64,000 bases of DNA from Desulfatibacillum alkenivorans DSM 16219 (GCF_900142135.1 NZ_FQZU01000026.1:22010-86009), one strand, 5' to 3'. Counted from the stretch's first letter, positions 19,069-28,326 are shown. Notes: a model not told the origin generated them from the sequence alone. Numbers and translations are program-made.

Positions 19069-19905
19069 ATGACCGGTTTGCAGTTTTACAAGATGAGCGG
19101 AAGCGGCAACGATTTTATTATCGCTGACAATCGTGACGGAAAAATAGCCAAGGACGACATGCCTGGGCTTGCAAAAGCCTTGTGCGCCCGAAAGATTTCC
19201 ATAGGCGCCGACGGGTTAGTCCTTGTAGAAAACAGCGACCAGTGCGACTTCAAGTGGCAGTTTTACAACTCCGACGGCAGTGAAGCGGAAATGTGCGGCA
19301 ACGCTTCCAGATGCGTGGCCCGTTTCGCCTATCTGAACAAGATCGCCGGCGAAAAAATGACCTTTGAAACCCTGGCCGGCGTCATTCATGCCGAGGTCTT
19401 GGGCGAGACCGTCAAGGCGGGGCTGACCGATCCCACGGACGTCAAATATTTTTACGCCCTGGACGTGGACGGAACCACTTGCAATGTCACCAGCATGAAT
19501 ACGGGCGTGCCTCATGTGGTGCTTTTGGTGGGCGACATCGAAAAGCCGGACGTAGAGGAACTGGGCCGTAAAATCCGGTATCACGAAGCCTTCGCTCCGG
19601 CCGGAACCAACGTGAACTTCGTGGAGTTCCGCCGCAGAGAGCTTGCCGTGCGCACCTACGAAAGAGGCGTGGAAGGCGAAACCCTGGCCTGCGGAACCGG
19701 CGCCGTGGCTGCAGCCCTCGCCCGGGTGGCGGCGGACGCGGCTTTGTCTCCGGTCAAGGTTTTGACGCGCAGCGGGGAGTATCTTTACGTGCATTACAAG
19801 CGCGTGCCCGGCGGATACGGCAATATCTTTCTCGAAGGGGACGCCAATATTATTTACACGGGAGAAATCGGGCCGGACGCCCTGAAACTGGCCCAAAAAG
19901 AATAA
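19069..19905 (+). CDS. dapF: Diaminopimelate epimerase DapF
   Basis: 278 residues. The two catalytic cysteines lie in SEAEMCGNASRCVARFA and ETLACGTGAVAAALA; KMSGSGNDFIIADNRDG is the standard N-terminus. The enzyme interconverts LL- and meso-diaminopimelate without a cofactor. It stands between lysA and dapL, so three consecutive genes cover the last three steps to lysine, and meso-diaminopimelate for peptidoglycan. Confidence 0.96.
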   Translation: MTGLQFYKMSGSGNDFIIADNRDGKIAKDDMPGLAKALCARKISIGADGLVLVENSDQCDFKWQFYNSDGSEAEMCGNASRCVARFAYLNKIAGEKMTFETLAGVIHAEVLGETVKAGLTDPTDVKYFYALDVDGTTCNVTSMNTGVPHVVLLVGDIEKPDVEELGRKIRYHEAFAPAGTNVNFVEFRRRELAVRTYERGVEGETLACGTGAVAAALARVAADAALSPVKVLTRSGEYLYVHYKRVPGGYGNIFLEGDANIIYTGEIGPDALKLAQKE

Positions 19906-19921
19906 GCGGAAAGGATGGATC

Positions 19922-21088
19922 ATGGATCAATTTGAAAAAGCGGACAGGCTTAAACAACTTCCACCCTATTTATTTGCGGAAATCGACCGGAAAAAGGAAG
20001 AGGTTCGCGCCAAGGGCGTGGACATTATCGACCTGGGCGTAGGCGATCCCGACCTGCCCACTCCGGATCACATCATCAAAGCCTTGAACGAGGCCGCCAA
20101 AGATCCCCGGTTTCACCGCTATCCTTCCTATTCCGGCATGGGCGCGTTCAATAAGGCGGTCGCCCGTTTTTACGACAAGCGCTTCGGCGTGAACCTGGAG
20201 CTTTCGGAGATCATCACCCTGATCGGCTCCAAGGAAGGCATCGCCCACATCCCCCTGGCGTACATCAATCCCGGGGACGTGGCCCTGGTTCCCAGTCCGG
20301 CCTACCCGGTCTATCAGATCGGCGTGGAGTTCTGCGGCGGATCCTGCCATATCATGCCGTTGCTGAAGGAAAACGGCTTTTTGCCCGACCTGGACGCCAT
20401 TCCCGAGGACGTCGCGTCCAAGGCCAAGCTCATGTTCATCAATTATCCCAACAACCCCACGGCCGCCGTGGCTGACGAGGCGTTTTTCAAGAAGGTCATT
20501 GAATTCGCCAAAAAATATAAAATCATCGTCTGCCACGACGCCGCCTATACAGAAATGTCCTTTGACGGATTCGCTCCCATGAGCTTCATGGAAGTGGACG
20601 GCGCCAAGGAAGTGGGCATTGAGTTCCACTCCCTGTCCAAGACATACAACATGACCGGCTGGCGCCTGGGATTCGCGGTAGGGAACGCCGAAGTCATCGG
20701 CGCCCTGGGCAAGGTCAAGAGCAACATCGATTCCGGCGCCTTCGACGCCGTGCAAATGGCGGGCATCGAAGCCCTGGACGGCGACCAGCAATGCGTGGCC
20801 GACAACGCCGGGATTTACCAGGAGCGCCGCGACCTGCTTATGGAAGGCCTGAACGCCATGGGCCTCAAGTGCACGCCGCCCAAGGCCACTTTCTACATGT
20901 GGGTCGAGGTTCCGGAAGGGTACTCCTCGGCGGATTTCTGCGCCAAGCTCCTGACCGAGGCGGGCATTGTGGCCACCCCGGGCAACGGATTCGGCGCGCC
21001 GGGCGAAGGCTATTTTCGTATGGCCCTCACCCAGAACAAGGACCGCATGGCCGAAGCGGTCAAGCGCATGCAGGAATTAAAGCTCTAA
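19922..21088 (+). CDS. dapL: LL-diaminopimelate aminotransferase DapL
   Basis: 388 residues, class I/II PLP aminotransferase. IIDLGVGDPDLPTP, NYPNNPTAAVAD and HSLSKTYNMTGWRLGFA (Schiff-base Lys) are present. The lysA-dapF neighbourhood and the IDRKKEEVRAKGVDIIDLG start fit DapL of the methanogen/deltaproteobacterial branch, which makes LL-diaminopimelate directly from tetrahydrodipicolinate and so replaces DapD, DapC and DapE. A general aspartate-type aminotransferase is the alternative. Confidence 0.87.
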   Translation: MDQFEKADRLKQLPPYLFAEIDRKKEEVRAKGVDIIDLGVGDPDLPTPDHIIKALNEAAKDPRFHRYPSYSGMGAFNKAVARFYDKRFGVNLELSEIITLIGSKEGIAHIPLAYINPGDVALVPSPAYPVYQIGVEFCGGSCHIMPLLKENGFLPDLDAIPEDVASKAKLMFINYPNNPTAAVADEAFFKKVIEFAKKYKIIVCHDAAYTEMSFDGFAPMSFMEVDGAKEVGIEFHSLSKTYNMTGWRLGFAVGNAEVIGALGKVKSNIDSGAFDAVQMAGIEALDGDQQCVADNAGIYQERRDLLMEGLNAMGLKCTPPKATFYMWVEVPEGYSSADFCAKLLTEAGIVATPGNGFGAPGEGYFRMALTQNKDRMAEAVKRMQELKL

Positions 21089-21100
21089 GGAAAGATCGCA

Positions 21101-21616
21101 TTGGAGCATACCGTATACATCGGGTTCGGGTCCAACATGGGAGACCTGAAGAAAAACTGCCAGTGGGCCATGGACAGCCTGAGCCGGTCCGGAGTCTGCA
21201 TGGTGGAAAAGATCTCCCGCCTGTATGATACCGAGCCCGTGGATTACGAAGCCCAGGACAGGTTTATGAACGGGGCGGCCAGGATCAGGACAAGCCTGGC
21301 GCCCCGGGATCTTTTGGCCTTGCTAAAATCCCTGGAAAGAGAAGCGGGGCGCAGCAGCGCAGGCCCCCGTTTCGGCCCCAGGGTCCTGGATATGGATATC
21401 CTGTTTTTCGGAGACCTTGTCATGGAATCGGGGGATTTGGAAATACCCCACCCCCGGCTTCATAAAAGGCGGTTTGTTTTAGCCCCGCTTTGTGATATAG
21501 CTCCGGAATTGCAGCATCCGGTTTTAAAAAAGACAGTTAGCTCACTTCTGGACAAACTGGATGACGGCGGCAAGGATGTCATGGTATTGGAGGACGTCCT
21601 TGCAATAACGGCGTGA
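21101..21616 (+). CDS. folK: HPPK, 6-hydroxymethyl-dihydropterin pyrophosphokinase FolK
   Basis: 171 residues. VYIGFGSNMGD starts the family fold; DTEPVDYEAQDRFMNGAA binds pterin; the signature RVLDMDILFFGD gives the two metal-binding Asp residues, and IPHPRLHKRRFVLAPL closes the site. It transfers pyrophosphate from ATP to the pterin in folate synthesis. The start codon is TTG at 21101, 12 bases after the dapL stop; no ATG gives a full domain. Confidence 0.92.
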   Translation: MEHTVYIGFGSNMGDLKKNCQWAMDSLSRSGVCMVEKISRLYDTEPVDYEAQDRFMNGAARIRTSLAPRDLLALLKSLEREAGRSSAGPRFGPRVLDMDILFFGDLVMESGDLEIPHPRLHKRRFVLAPLCDIAPELQHPVLKKTVSSLLDKLDDGGKDVMVLEDVLAITA

Positions 21617-21659
21617 ATCCGGCTTGACCGGAGCGCCGAAATAGCTTAAGGGGTTGCTC

Positions 21660-21911
21660 ATGTGGCTAAAATTTTTAATATTTGCCGGGTTGGGTTACAT
21701 GGTGTACAAGGCCCTGGCAGGCCCCGGACCTGAAAAAAACAGGCCCCGGATGGATCGCCAGGACGTCCGGCAGATAGACGATGTCATGGTGCAGGACCCG
21801 GTTTGCAAGGTGTATTTTCCCAAGCGGGAAGGGGTTGCAGCCAAAGTGGACGGACAGCTCATGTATTTCTGCAGCGAGGAGTGCATGAAAAAATATCTTA
21901 ATCAAAAATAA
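21660..21911 (+). CDS. Small membrane-anchored YHS-type metal-binding protein
   Basis: About 83 residues. An N-terminal transmembrane helix (WLKFLIFAGLGYMVYKAL) is followed by a short charged linker and a YHS-like domain: DPVCKVYFPKREG and LMYFCSEECMKKYL supply a DPVC Cys and a CSxxC pair, as in YHS/TRASH domains that bind copper or other soft metals. A TTG at 21654 is in frame, but the ATG at 21660 begins right before the helix. Metal handling or sensing is an inference from the domain. Confidence 0.75.
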   Translation: MWLKFLIFAGLGYMVYKALAGPGPEKNRPRMDRQDVRQIDDVMVQDPVCKVYFPKREGVAAKVDGQLMYFCSEECMKKYLNQK

Positions 21912-21951
21912 ACCGGAATAAAAAAACACACTCAAACAAGGAGCGCGGCGG

Positions 21952-22596
21952 ATGAAGTTTTTTATCGATACGGCCAACATCGACGAGATCAAAGAGGCCA
22001 ACAGCATGGGAATGGTGGACGGCGTAACGACCAACCCGTCCCTGATTGCAAAAGAAGGAAGGCCTTTTGAGGATATCATCAAAGATATCTGCGCCGAGGT
22101 GGACGGCCCCATCAGCGCCGAGGTTATCAGCACCGAGGCCAAGTCCATGATTGAAGAGGGCAAAAAGCTGGCTGCTATCCATAAGAACATCGTCATCAAG
22201 ATCCCCATGATTCCCGACGGCATGATCGCCACCCGCGCCCTGTCCTCGGAAGGCATTCCGGTCAACGTGACCCTGGTGTTTTCTCCTTTGCAGGCATTGG
22301 TTGCGGCCAAAGCGGGCGCCGCCTACGTCAGCCCTTTTGTGGGACGCCTGGACGACCTGGCCAACGAAGGCATGCTCCTGATTGAGCAGATGGTGACCAT
22401 TTACAACAACTACGCCTTTGACACCGAAGTGCTGGTCGCCAGCGTACGCAATCCGCTGCACGTGCTGGAAGCAGCCATGATGGGCGCAGACGTAGCCACC
22501 ATCCCCTTTGGCGTTATCAAGAAAATGATGGGCCATCCCCTGACGGACAAGGGCCTGGCAGCCTTTCTGGCGGACTACGAAAAGTCCAAAAAGTAA
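21952..22596 (+). CDS. Fructose-6-phosphate aldolase / small transaldolase (Fsa/TalC family)
   Basis: 214 residues, the short form of the transaldolase family. [23 protein letters not shown] and IVIKIPMI (Schiff-base Lys near 83) followed by [13 protein letters not shown] and [11 protein letters not shown] match Fsa/TalC. The pair cannot be separated with confidence by eye: FSA members often have Gln/Phe differences near the site. Likely role is in non-oxidative pentose phosphate metabolism. Ribosome site AAGGAGCG before the ATG. Confidence 0.88.
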   Translation: MKFFIDTANIDEIKEANSMGMVDGVTTNPSLIAKEGRPFEDIIKDICAEVDGPISAEVISTEAKSMIEEGKKLAAIHKNIVIKIPMIPDGMIATRALSSEGIPVNVTLVFSPLQALVAAKAGAAYVSPFVGRLDDLANEGMLLIEQMVTIYNNYAFDTEVLVASVRNPLHVLEAAMMGADVATIPFGVIKKMMGHPLTDKGLAAFLADYEKSKK

Positions 22597-22625
22597 GCCC
22601 CAAACCGGTCCGTAATAGGAATATC

Positions 22626-23213
22626 ATGGCTTCAGGTCGCTCTTTCAAGGACATTGTGCTGCATCCAAACACCCTGACTTTATTCAGGGTGGTGACTATC
22701 CCCGGCATCGTTATACTGTTGCTGCCCCAGGAGCCGGGCAAACTGTTTTGCTTTATCGCCGCCATTTTGTTTTCGTTGGCGGCCATAAGCGACGGGCTGG
22801 ACGGCTATTACGCCCGATCCCTGGGACTTGTCTCCAACTTCGGCAAGTTCATGGACCCCCTGGCCGACAAGCTCCTGGTCATGTCCACCCTGACCATGCT
22901 CACATGGCACCAGTGGATTCCAGGCTGGATAGCCTGCATCATCGTAGGCCGCGAACTGGCCGTAACCGGACTCAGGGGCATCGCCGCGGAGCAGGGCAAA
23001 GTCATTGCCGCGGAAAAACTGGGCAAGTATAAAATGGGCTTCCAGATCGGGGCGATCATCCCCTTGCTGCTTCATCACAAGTATTATTTTACGGAGAGTT
23101 TTTTCCTGGATTTCGGGCAGGTGGGATACTGGGTTTTATGGATCGCTTTGGTCTTTACCATCTGGTCCGGCGCCGAGTATTTCAGGAACTATTCAAAGGT
23201 CATCAGAAGTTGA
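22626..23213 (+). CDS. pgsA: CDP-diacylglycerol-glycerol-3-phosphate 3-phosphatidyltransferase PgsA
   Basis: 195 residues with four or more hydrophobic helices. SDGLDGYYARSLGLVSNFGK followed directly by FMDPLADKLL is the CDP-alcohol phosphatidyltransferase signature (DG-x2-AR-x8-G-x3-D-x3-D) with all metal ligands. NTLTLFRVVTIPGI at the N-terminus and GRELAVTGLRGIAAEQG are typical of PgsA rather than phosphatidylserine synthase. It commits CDP-diacylglycerol to phosphatidylglycerol synthesis at the inner membrane. Last protein gene before the tRNA pair. Confidence 0.93.
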   Translation: MASGRSFKDIVLHPNTLTLFRVVTIPGIVILLLPQEPGKLFCFIAAILFSLAAISDGLDGYYARSLGLVSNFGKFMDPLADKLLVMSTLTMLTWHQWIPGWIACIIVGRELAVTGLRGIAAEQGKVIAAEKLGKYKMGFQIGAIIPLLLHHKYYFTESFFLDFGQVGYWVLWIALVFTIWSGAEYFRNYSKVIRS

Positions 23214-23242
23214 ATTTTAGGCTTTTGTTAGCGTTTTTTTAG

Positions 23243-23272
23243 TTGACAAACCCCGCCTGTTCTGGGTAAGTA
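23243..23272 (+). promoter_or_regulatory. Promoter of the tRNA-Gly/tRNA-Cys pair
   Basis: TTGACA at 23243-23248 and TAAGTA at 23267-23272, 18 bases apart, end 11 bases before the tRNA. The same two boxes with the same spacing precede the second tRNA-Gly at 42531-42560, which supports the call. Confidence 0.6.
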
Positions 23273-23283
23273 GGGGGCGCTGA

Positions 23284-23358
23284 GCGGGAATAACTCAGTG
23301 GTAGAGTGCGACCTTGCCAAGGTCGAAGTCGCGGGTTCAAATCCCGTTTCCCGCTCCA
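23284..23358 (+). tRNA. tRNA-Gly (GCC)
   Basis: Complete cloverleaf: acceptor arm GCGGGAA pairs with TTCCCGC; the anticodon loop in CCTTGCCAAGG reads GCC; GGTTCAAATCC is the T arm; CCA is encoded. A near-identical gene lies at 42572-42646. Confidence 0.97.
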
Positions 23359-23367
23359 TTTTTTTTG

Positions 23368-23442
23368 GGCGGCATAGCCAAGTGGTAAGGCAGCGGACTG
23401 CAAATCCGTTATTCTCCGGTTCAAATCCGGATGCCGCCTCCA
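23368..23442 (+). tRNA. tRNA-Cys (GCA)
   Basis: Acceptor arm GGCGGCA pairs with TGCCGCC; anticodon loop GGACTGCAAATCC reads GCA; T arm GGTTCAAATCC; CCA is encoded. It begins nine bases after tRNA-Gly, so the two are one transcript. The integrase remnant starts directly downstream, making the 3' end of this tRNA a likely attachment site. Confidence 0.97.
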
Positions 23443-23455
23443 TAAGAAAATCAAA

Positions 23456-23486
23456 GGGTTAGCTCGTTTTGGGCTAACCTTTTTTT
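23456..23486 (+). terminator. Rho-independent terminator after the tRNA pair
   Basis: Stem GGTTAGC / GCTAACC (23457-23463 and 23473-23479) with a nine-base loop, followed by seven T residues. Confidence 0.85.
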
Positions 23487-23519
23487 ATGCCCAAAATGGC
23501 CGATTGCGCCAAATTGCGC

Positions 23520-24105
23520 CTAAACTGCGCACGCGACCCTCTGCAGATGCGCTTCCTGCTTGAATGCAGCAGCTTTCAGGCCCTCCTCGCTCATGATATT
23601 ATACCTGTCAAATACCGATCTCGTTTTGCGCCCTGAGATCTTCATGACGACCGCTTCCGGCGCCCCTGATCGAACCATGTTGCGCACAGCAGTCCTTCTC
23701 AAATCATGAAACAATCGATGGCCTAATTTTGCTTTAGTGCAAGCATTTGCCCATGACTTGGAAAACTGGTCTACTCGGCCCGTTCCCCGTTCGTTAAGAA
23801 ACACCCAGGGTAGTAGGCTTTTGCGCTTTTTATGGAGACCCTTCAACATGCCTTGCAACTCCTCATCCAAAAAAACCAGACGGCCTTCGTTGTTCTTGGT
23901 CGTACCGGGATCCAATTTGGCTGTGCCCCTATTGAGATCGACTTGAGCCCAAGTTAACCTGCATACTTCACCTCTTCTCCATCCTGTTTTGTAAGCAAAA
24001 GTTACCAACACTTTTAGGTGGGAGGGCAGGGCCTTTCGCAAAGCCAAAAATTCATCATGTTCAAAGAAACCTGTTCTAACATTATTTTCCTTCAACATGG
24101 GAATG
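23520..24105 (-). pseudogene. Tyrosine integrase, N-terminally truncated remnant
   Basis: About 190 codons of a phage/island-type integrase catalytic domain remain: YKTGWRRGEVCRLTW (catalytic Arg), GTTKNNEGRLVFL (Lys), RLFHDLRRTAVRNMVR (HxxR) and SGRKTRSVFDRYNIMS with the Tyr nucleophile. The usual second His (GHKT in relatives) reads GRKT. The N-terminal DNA-binding half is missing; upstream the frame runs into CRISPR repeat sequence from 24137, so no proper start exists. It sits beside tRNA-Cys in the orientation usual for tRNA-targeting integrases. Probably non-functional and a marker of an old integrative element. Confidence 0.82.
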
Positions 24106-24136
24106 TGTGGCGCTCCTGCTATACATTTCTTTATCT

Positions 24137-26672
24137 CGCATAATCCCTCACGGGGATGAATAACGGTGCGAGTCCCCAAGCCACAGATTCCAGGGCGGAG
24201 CTCATAACCCCTCATGGGGATGGATAACTGCGGCTGAGCTTCAATGTCTCTGGAGTCCCCTTTGTCTCATAACCCCTCATGGGGATGGATAACTCCTTGC
24301 GGATTGCGTGGAGAAAGCTGACTCCGAGTCTCATAACCCCTCATGGGGATGGATAACCACCGAAGATGCAACCCTGCCCTTTAGGTGGGAAAACTCATAA
24401 CCCCTCATGGGGATGGATAACAGTCATACGATGAATTCATGAAGCATTTCGCCTTTTTCTCATAACCCCTCATGGGGATGGATAACTCGGCGTCTTCAAA
24501 GTTCGGCCCACCCCAAAGCTCAGCTCATAACCCCTCATGGGGATGGATAACAACCTTATCAGCAACGGCGGCTTTGAAACTGCCGGGCTCATAACCCCTC
24601 ATGGGGATGGATAACGGCGAGATCGTGCGCCCTGCCCTGGCGGATCGTAAGCTCATAACCCCTCATGGGGATGGATAACTTTTACGCTGGATGTTCAATA
24701 GCTCCTTATTGTAAACTCATAACCCCTCATGGGGATGGATAACGGGCGAGATCGTGCGCCCTGCCCTGGCGGATCGTAAGCTCATAACCCCTCATGGGGA
24801 TGGATAACTTCTCCTGGATCTGCCATGGAGTCGATGCTCTGTACCTCATAACCCCTCATGGGGATGGATAACACGGGCCAACGACGATTCGCACCGTGTC
24901 ACCTGTCTCTCATAACCCCTCATGGGGATGGATAACAATCGCCTGTGGCACGGCCATACACAAAAGCGGGCCCTCATAACCCCTCATGGGGATGGATAAC
25001 TCAAGCATGTCAAGGACTCGCTCAACGGCATTGTATCTCATAACCCCTCATGGGGATGGATAACCTTTTTCGCCCTCAACAAAGCCGTGGCCCGTGGAAA
25101 CCTCATAACCCCTCATGGGGATGGATAACCTGTACGGTCCGGCGATATACGGTATGCTTCCTTTTCTCATAACCCCTCATGGGGATGGATAGCACATGAA
25201 TATCATCGTAGGGTACGTTCCCGGGGAAGCTCATAACCCCTCATGGGGATGGATAACGCGTCATTTCAGCCGCGGCAGCCTCAAGCTCTCTTGCTCATAA
25301 CCCCTCATGGGGATGGATAACCAAAAACCAGAGGCACGACATCGCCCTCTTTAACTGTCTCATAACCCCTCATGGGGATGGATAACTGAAGACTACTGTG
25401 AATCTGAACTTTTGGACAGAAGTCTCATAACCCCTCATGGGGATGGATAACATTAAAAAGACTTGAAGTACTCGAATGGTATTTTGACTCATAACCCCTC
25501 ATGGGGATGGATAACCGCGTTTTGTTTTTTGGTTAGAACAAAAGGCCATGTCTCATAACCCCTCATGGGGATGGATAACGCAAATATAACCATACAGAGT
25601 TCAAGCTCGATAGCAGCTCATAACCCCTCATGGGGATGGATAACTTGTCCGCTCTTAGGATTAACCATACATGGCAAAAGCCTCATAACCCCTCATGGGG
25701 ATGGATAACCACCTGTTGCATGTTAACAGGCTTCTGATTCTGCTGAGCTCATAACCCCTCATGGGGATGGATAACCTATCCGGCATGCTTGATGATTTGA
25801 TGATGGACTCACTCATAACCCCTCATGGGGATGGATAACCACTCTGGCCGGGGGCGCGTCCGGGGCAATATACAGCTCATAACCCCTCATGGGGATGGAT
25901 AACCGCGGAGGATGTAAAGGATGTCATGCCGGACGCCGTCTCATAACCCCTCATGGGGATGGATAACTAGGAACGTTAACGAGGTTCCCGTCAGCTTCGA
26001 AATCTCATAACCCCTCATGGGGATGGATAACCTCGTTTTTCGCCGGAGAACCGCTTTTGCCATGTATCTCATAACCCCTCATGGGGATGGATAACGGTCC
26101 GCGTTTTCCCCAGGCTTACGCATTGTCACGACTCATAACCCCTCATGGGGATGGATAACTTTCCAGGATGATCGACGGAGCTGTTGAGGTTAAAGCTCAT
26201 AACCCCTCATGGGGATGGATAACCCAGTCGGCGCATTTTTTGCAAAGACCATAGCCAACTCATAACCCCTCATGGGGATGGATAACAGCGGTAAGGCAGG
26301 CGGGCTGCGGTACGGAATGGAACCTCATAACCCCTCATGGGGATGGATAACTCACATAATCCAACTTGCTAAAGCCGGTCCTGACTCCCTCATAACCCCT
26401 CATGGGGATGGATAACCGTTCTTGTAGGCGCTTCCTTGGCCCCACTGGGGATCTCATAACCCCTCATGGGGATGGATAACCTTTCGAACTTGGCGGCCTT
26501 GGCGCAGGACTCGGGATCTCATAACCCCTCATGGGGATGGATAACCATTTTCGGCCAAGGCGTTCGCAAGCCACTCCGGTCTCATAACCCCTCATGGGGA
26601 TGGATAACTGCCGTTTCCGGTTGCAAATGATTTGACTGTGCTCGCTCATAACCCCTCATGGGGATGGATAAC
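24137..26672 (-). CRISPR. CRISPR array, 40 repeats of 28 bases (39 spacers)
   Basis: I count 39 near-perfect repeats from 24201 to 26672 plus one degenerate repeat at 24137-24164 (four mismatches), spaced about 64 bases, with spacers of mostly 35-38 bases. Read on the minus strand the repeat begins GTTATCC, has a central palindrome CCCCATGAGGGG and ends TTATGAG. The copy at 25166-25193 has one change near its end. Transcription is assigned leftward because cas2 and an AT-rich candidate leader lie at the right end while the degenerate repeat lies at the left. Two spacers (24616-24651 and 24744-24780) are the same sequence differing by one end base. Confidence 0.98.
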
Positions 26673-26795
26673 CCTTTTAATCATTACAAAAAACCTATAT
26701 TTTGTCCATATTTTGAAGCAATACTCCATCAAATTCCTGTGTTTTTTACTTCACACCCCGGGGGATTTTGCAGGACCGGGGGTTGAAGTTCTGGG
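26673..26795 (-). promoter_or_regulatory. Probable CRISPR leader
   Basis: The 123 bases between the last intact repeat and the cas2 stop are AT-rich next to the array (for example AAAAAACCTATATTTTG and CCATATTTTG), in contrast to the GC-rich surroundings. This is the end opposite the degenerate repeat. I did not identify an IHF site or a specific promoter. Confidence 0.6.
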
Positions 26796-27110
26796 TCAGA
26801 GCACCTGGTAGTCGGATTTGTGGCTGGCGTCCTTTGTGGCGAGGACCTTTCCTTTTACCGCGCCGTTTTTGGGTTTTTGTCCGAGGAGGTGGACCACGTT
26901 GACGTTATGCCGGTTTTCCGCGGTGATTTCCGTCACGCGGTCTCCGGGCATGATGATTTCGTGGATTTTGTTGCGGAGCTCCAGGAGCGCGGCTTCGGGA
27001 AGGTCGCCGGTGAACACGGAGTATTGAGTGTGGGAGAGGTATTTCCGCAGGAGCTTACGGAATTTGTTGGTGCGTTTGGCTTCCACGTCGTAGGTCATGA
27101 TGACGAACAT
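26796..27110 (-). CDS. cas2: CRISPR-associated endoribonuclease-fold protein Cas2
   Basis: 104 residues. MFVIMTYDVEAKRTNKFRK gives the first beta strand with the conserved Asp, and YLSHTQYSVFTGDLPEAAL is the second conserved block; the ferredoxin-like fold is clear. With Cas1 it forms the spacer-integration complex. The C-terminal tail (about 15 residues, ending HKSDYQVL) is slightly longer than in minimal Cas2. It lies 12 bases after cas1. Confidence 0.95.
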   Translation of the reverse strand: MFVIMTYDVEAKRTNKFRKLLRKYLSHTQYSVFTGDLPEAALLELRNKIHEIIMPGDRVTEITAENRHNVNVVHLLGQKPKNGAVKGKVLATKDASHKSDYQVL

Positions 27111-27122
27111 GCCGCGCCTCCT

Positions 27123-28109
27123 TTATGCTTTGCGTTTGAATGATTCGTAAGGGGTCAGGCCCATGACGGATCGTTCCAGGGCGATGGCTTCGCGGTATAT
27201 CCACTCCCGGTAGGATTTTCCCTTGTATCGCTCCTCCAGGCGGGTGGAGAAGTGTTCCGCGGCGTGGCGCCGGCCGGTTTCGGTCAGCAGGCAGACCTTG
27301 TCTTGTTGGGAGAACCAGTTGTCCGACAGGATGTTTTTCCGGACCAGGCGGAAGATGAGGTTGTCGGCCAGGATGGGTTTAAAGGGTTCGGCCAGGTCCA
27401 GGCTCAGGGAGGATCTGCCGGTTCCGGGGGAGTGGAGCCAGGAGAGGGTTTCGTGCAGGTGGGTTTTAAAGACCTCGTGGCGCACGGCCGTGTAGGTCAA
27501 TTGGTTGAGAAAGGAAATCAGGCAGTTGATGGGGTTGTTGGGCGGCCTGCGGGTGCGGGGGGCGAAGTCCAGGCGGGGATCCACAATGGGCCAGGCTGCG
27601 AAGTAGCGTGCGTGGAGGACGCCTTCGGCGCCCATGAGCTTGGGGATGCTCGGCGCCGTTTCGATTTTTTCGGCCATGCGGTCCATGTGTTCCAGGACGG
27701 GATCCAGGCGGTTCAATCCCCGGTATTGATAATAGGCCAGGTTGGCGCGCATGTTGCGCCATGCGCCCCGGACGATTTCCCGGGCCGTTTCCAGGCGCAT
27801 CTCGTCATCCAGGATGCACCGGGCCTGTTCCTTGACGACCCGGCCCGAGGGGTTTTGGGGCTTGGGCTCGAAGGAGCCTTTGTAGTAGCCGTAGTAGTCG
27901 AACACGGACACCCGCACGCCGTGGGCGCCGCACAGGCAGAGCAAGGCGGAGTTGAAGCGTCCCTGGCCCAGCATGACGATATGGCGGATTTTTTCGATGG
28001 GGAAAAACCGTTTTTGTCCGTCCATGGAGACGATCAGGGTGTTTTCCCTTCGGGAAAGTCTGGCTTCCCTGGAAATGAATAAGGTTTCCACAAACGCTCC
28101 TTTAATCAA
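27123..28109 (-). CDS. cas1: CRISPR integrase Cas1, type I-B-like
   Basis: 328 residues. VFDYYGYYKGSF, LMGAEGVLHARYFAAW (catalytic Glu region), RTRRPPNNPINCLISFLNQL, VFKTHLHETLSWLHSP (His) and SLDLAEPFKPILADNLIFR (acidic site) follow the order and wording of the Cas1 branch found in type I-B systems. The Glu-His-Asp/Glu metal site looks intact, so integration activity is plausible. Its ATG overlaps the stop region of the cas4 remnant by eight bases, the usual tight cas4-cas1 coupling. Confidence 0.95.
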   Translation of the reverse strand: MIKGAFVETLFISREARLSRRENTLIVSMDGQKRFFPIEKIRHIVMLGQGRFNSALLCLCGAHGVRVSVFDYYGYYKGSFEPKPQNPSGRVVKEQARCILDDEMRLETAREIVRGAWRNMRANLAYYQYRGLNRLDPVLEHMDRMAEKIETAPSIPKLMGAEGVLHARYFAAWPIVDPRLDFAPRTRRPPNNPINCLISFLNQLTYTAVRHEVFKTHLHETLSWLHSPGTGRSSLSLDLAEPFKPILADNLIFRLVRKNILSDNWFSQQDKVCLLTETGRRHAAEHFSTRLEERYKGKSYREWIYREAIALERSVMGLTPYESFKRKA

Positions 28110-28260
28110 AACCGCAAAAGACGGCGGCCGAACAGGTTTGGCATAAGGGGATGGGAGAGGCCGGCGGGACTTCCTCTTGGCTGGCCAGGGCTTCCAGGCG
28201 CAGGGATAGACGGTTCATTCTCTCCAAGGCCTCCTTGTCCAGGGCCGCGTCATCGAAGAA
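28102..28260 (-). pseudogene. cas4: cas4 remnant: C-terminal Fe-S tail only
   Basis: On the minus strand, 52 codons ending at 28102 read FFDDAALDKEALERMN, a helix with SLRLEALASQEE, then IPLCQTCSAAVFCGFD and stop. The C-x2-C-x5-C cluster is the exact spacing of the C-terminal Fe-S ligands of Cas4 nucleases, and the overlap with cas1 is where cas4 is expected. Upstream of about 28260 the frame stays open only as an antisense reading of the Rhs gene, so Cas4's nuclease core is missing. The junction is within a few bases of 28260. Confidence 0.8.
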
Positions 28261-28326
28261 CGCAGGCCCTGGCTGGATTCGGACTTTGATACGACAGGCC
28301 GCGTCACCTACTACGATTACACCCCC

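Noticed and set aside
23228..23454. Two overlapping minus-strand frames across the tRNA genes
   Set aside because: They are reverse readings of tRNA-Gly and tRNA-Cys, a well-known artefact.
26464..26649. Open frame inside the CRISPR array
   Set aside because: Built from repeat and spacer sequence only; the repeat happens to be translatable in one frame.
24201..26672. Possible self-targeting spacers against genes in this window
   Set aside because: No match was noticed by eye, but an exhaustive comparison could not be run, so nothing is claimed.
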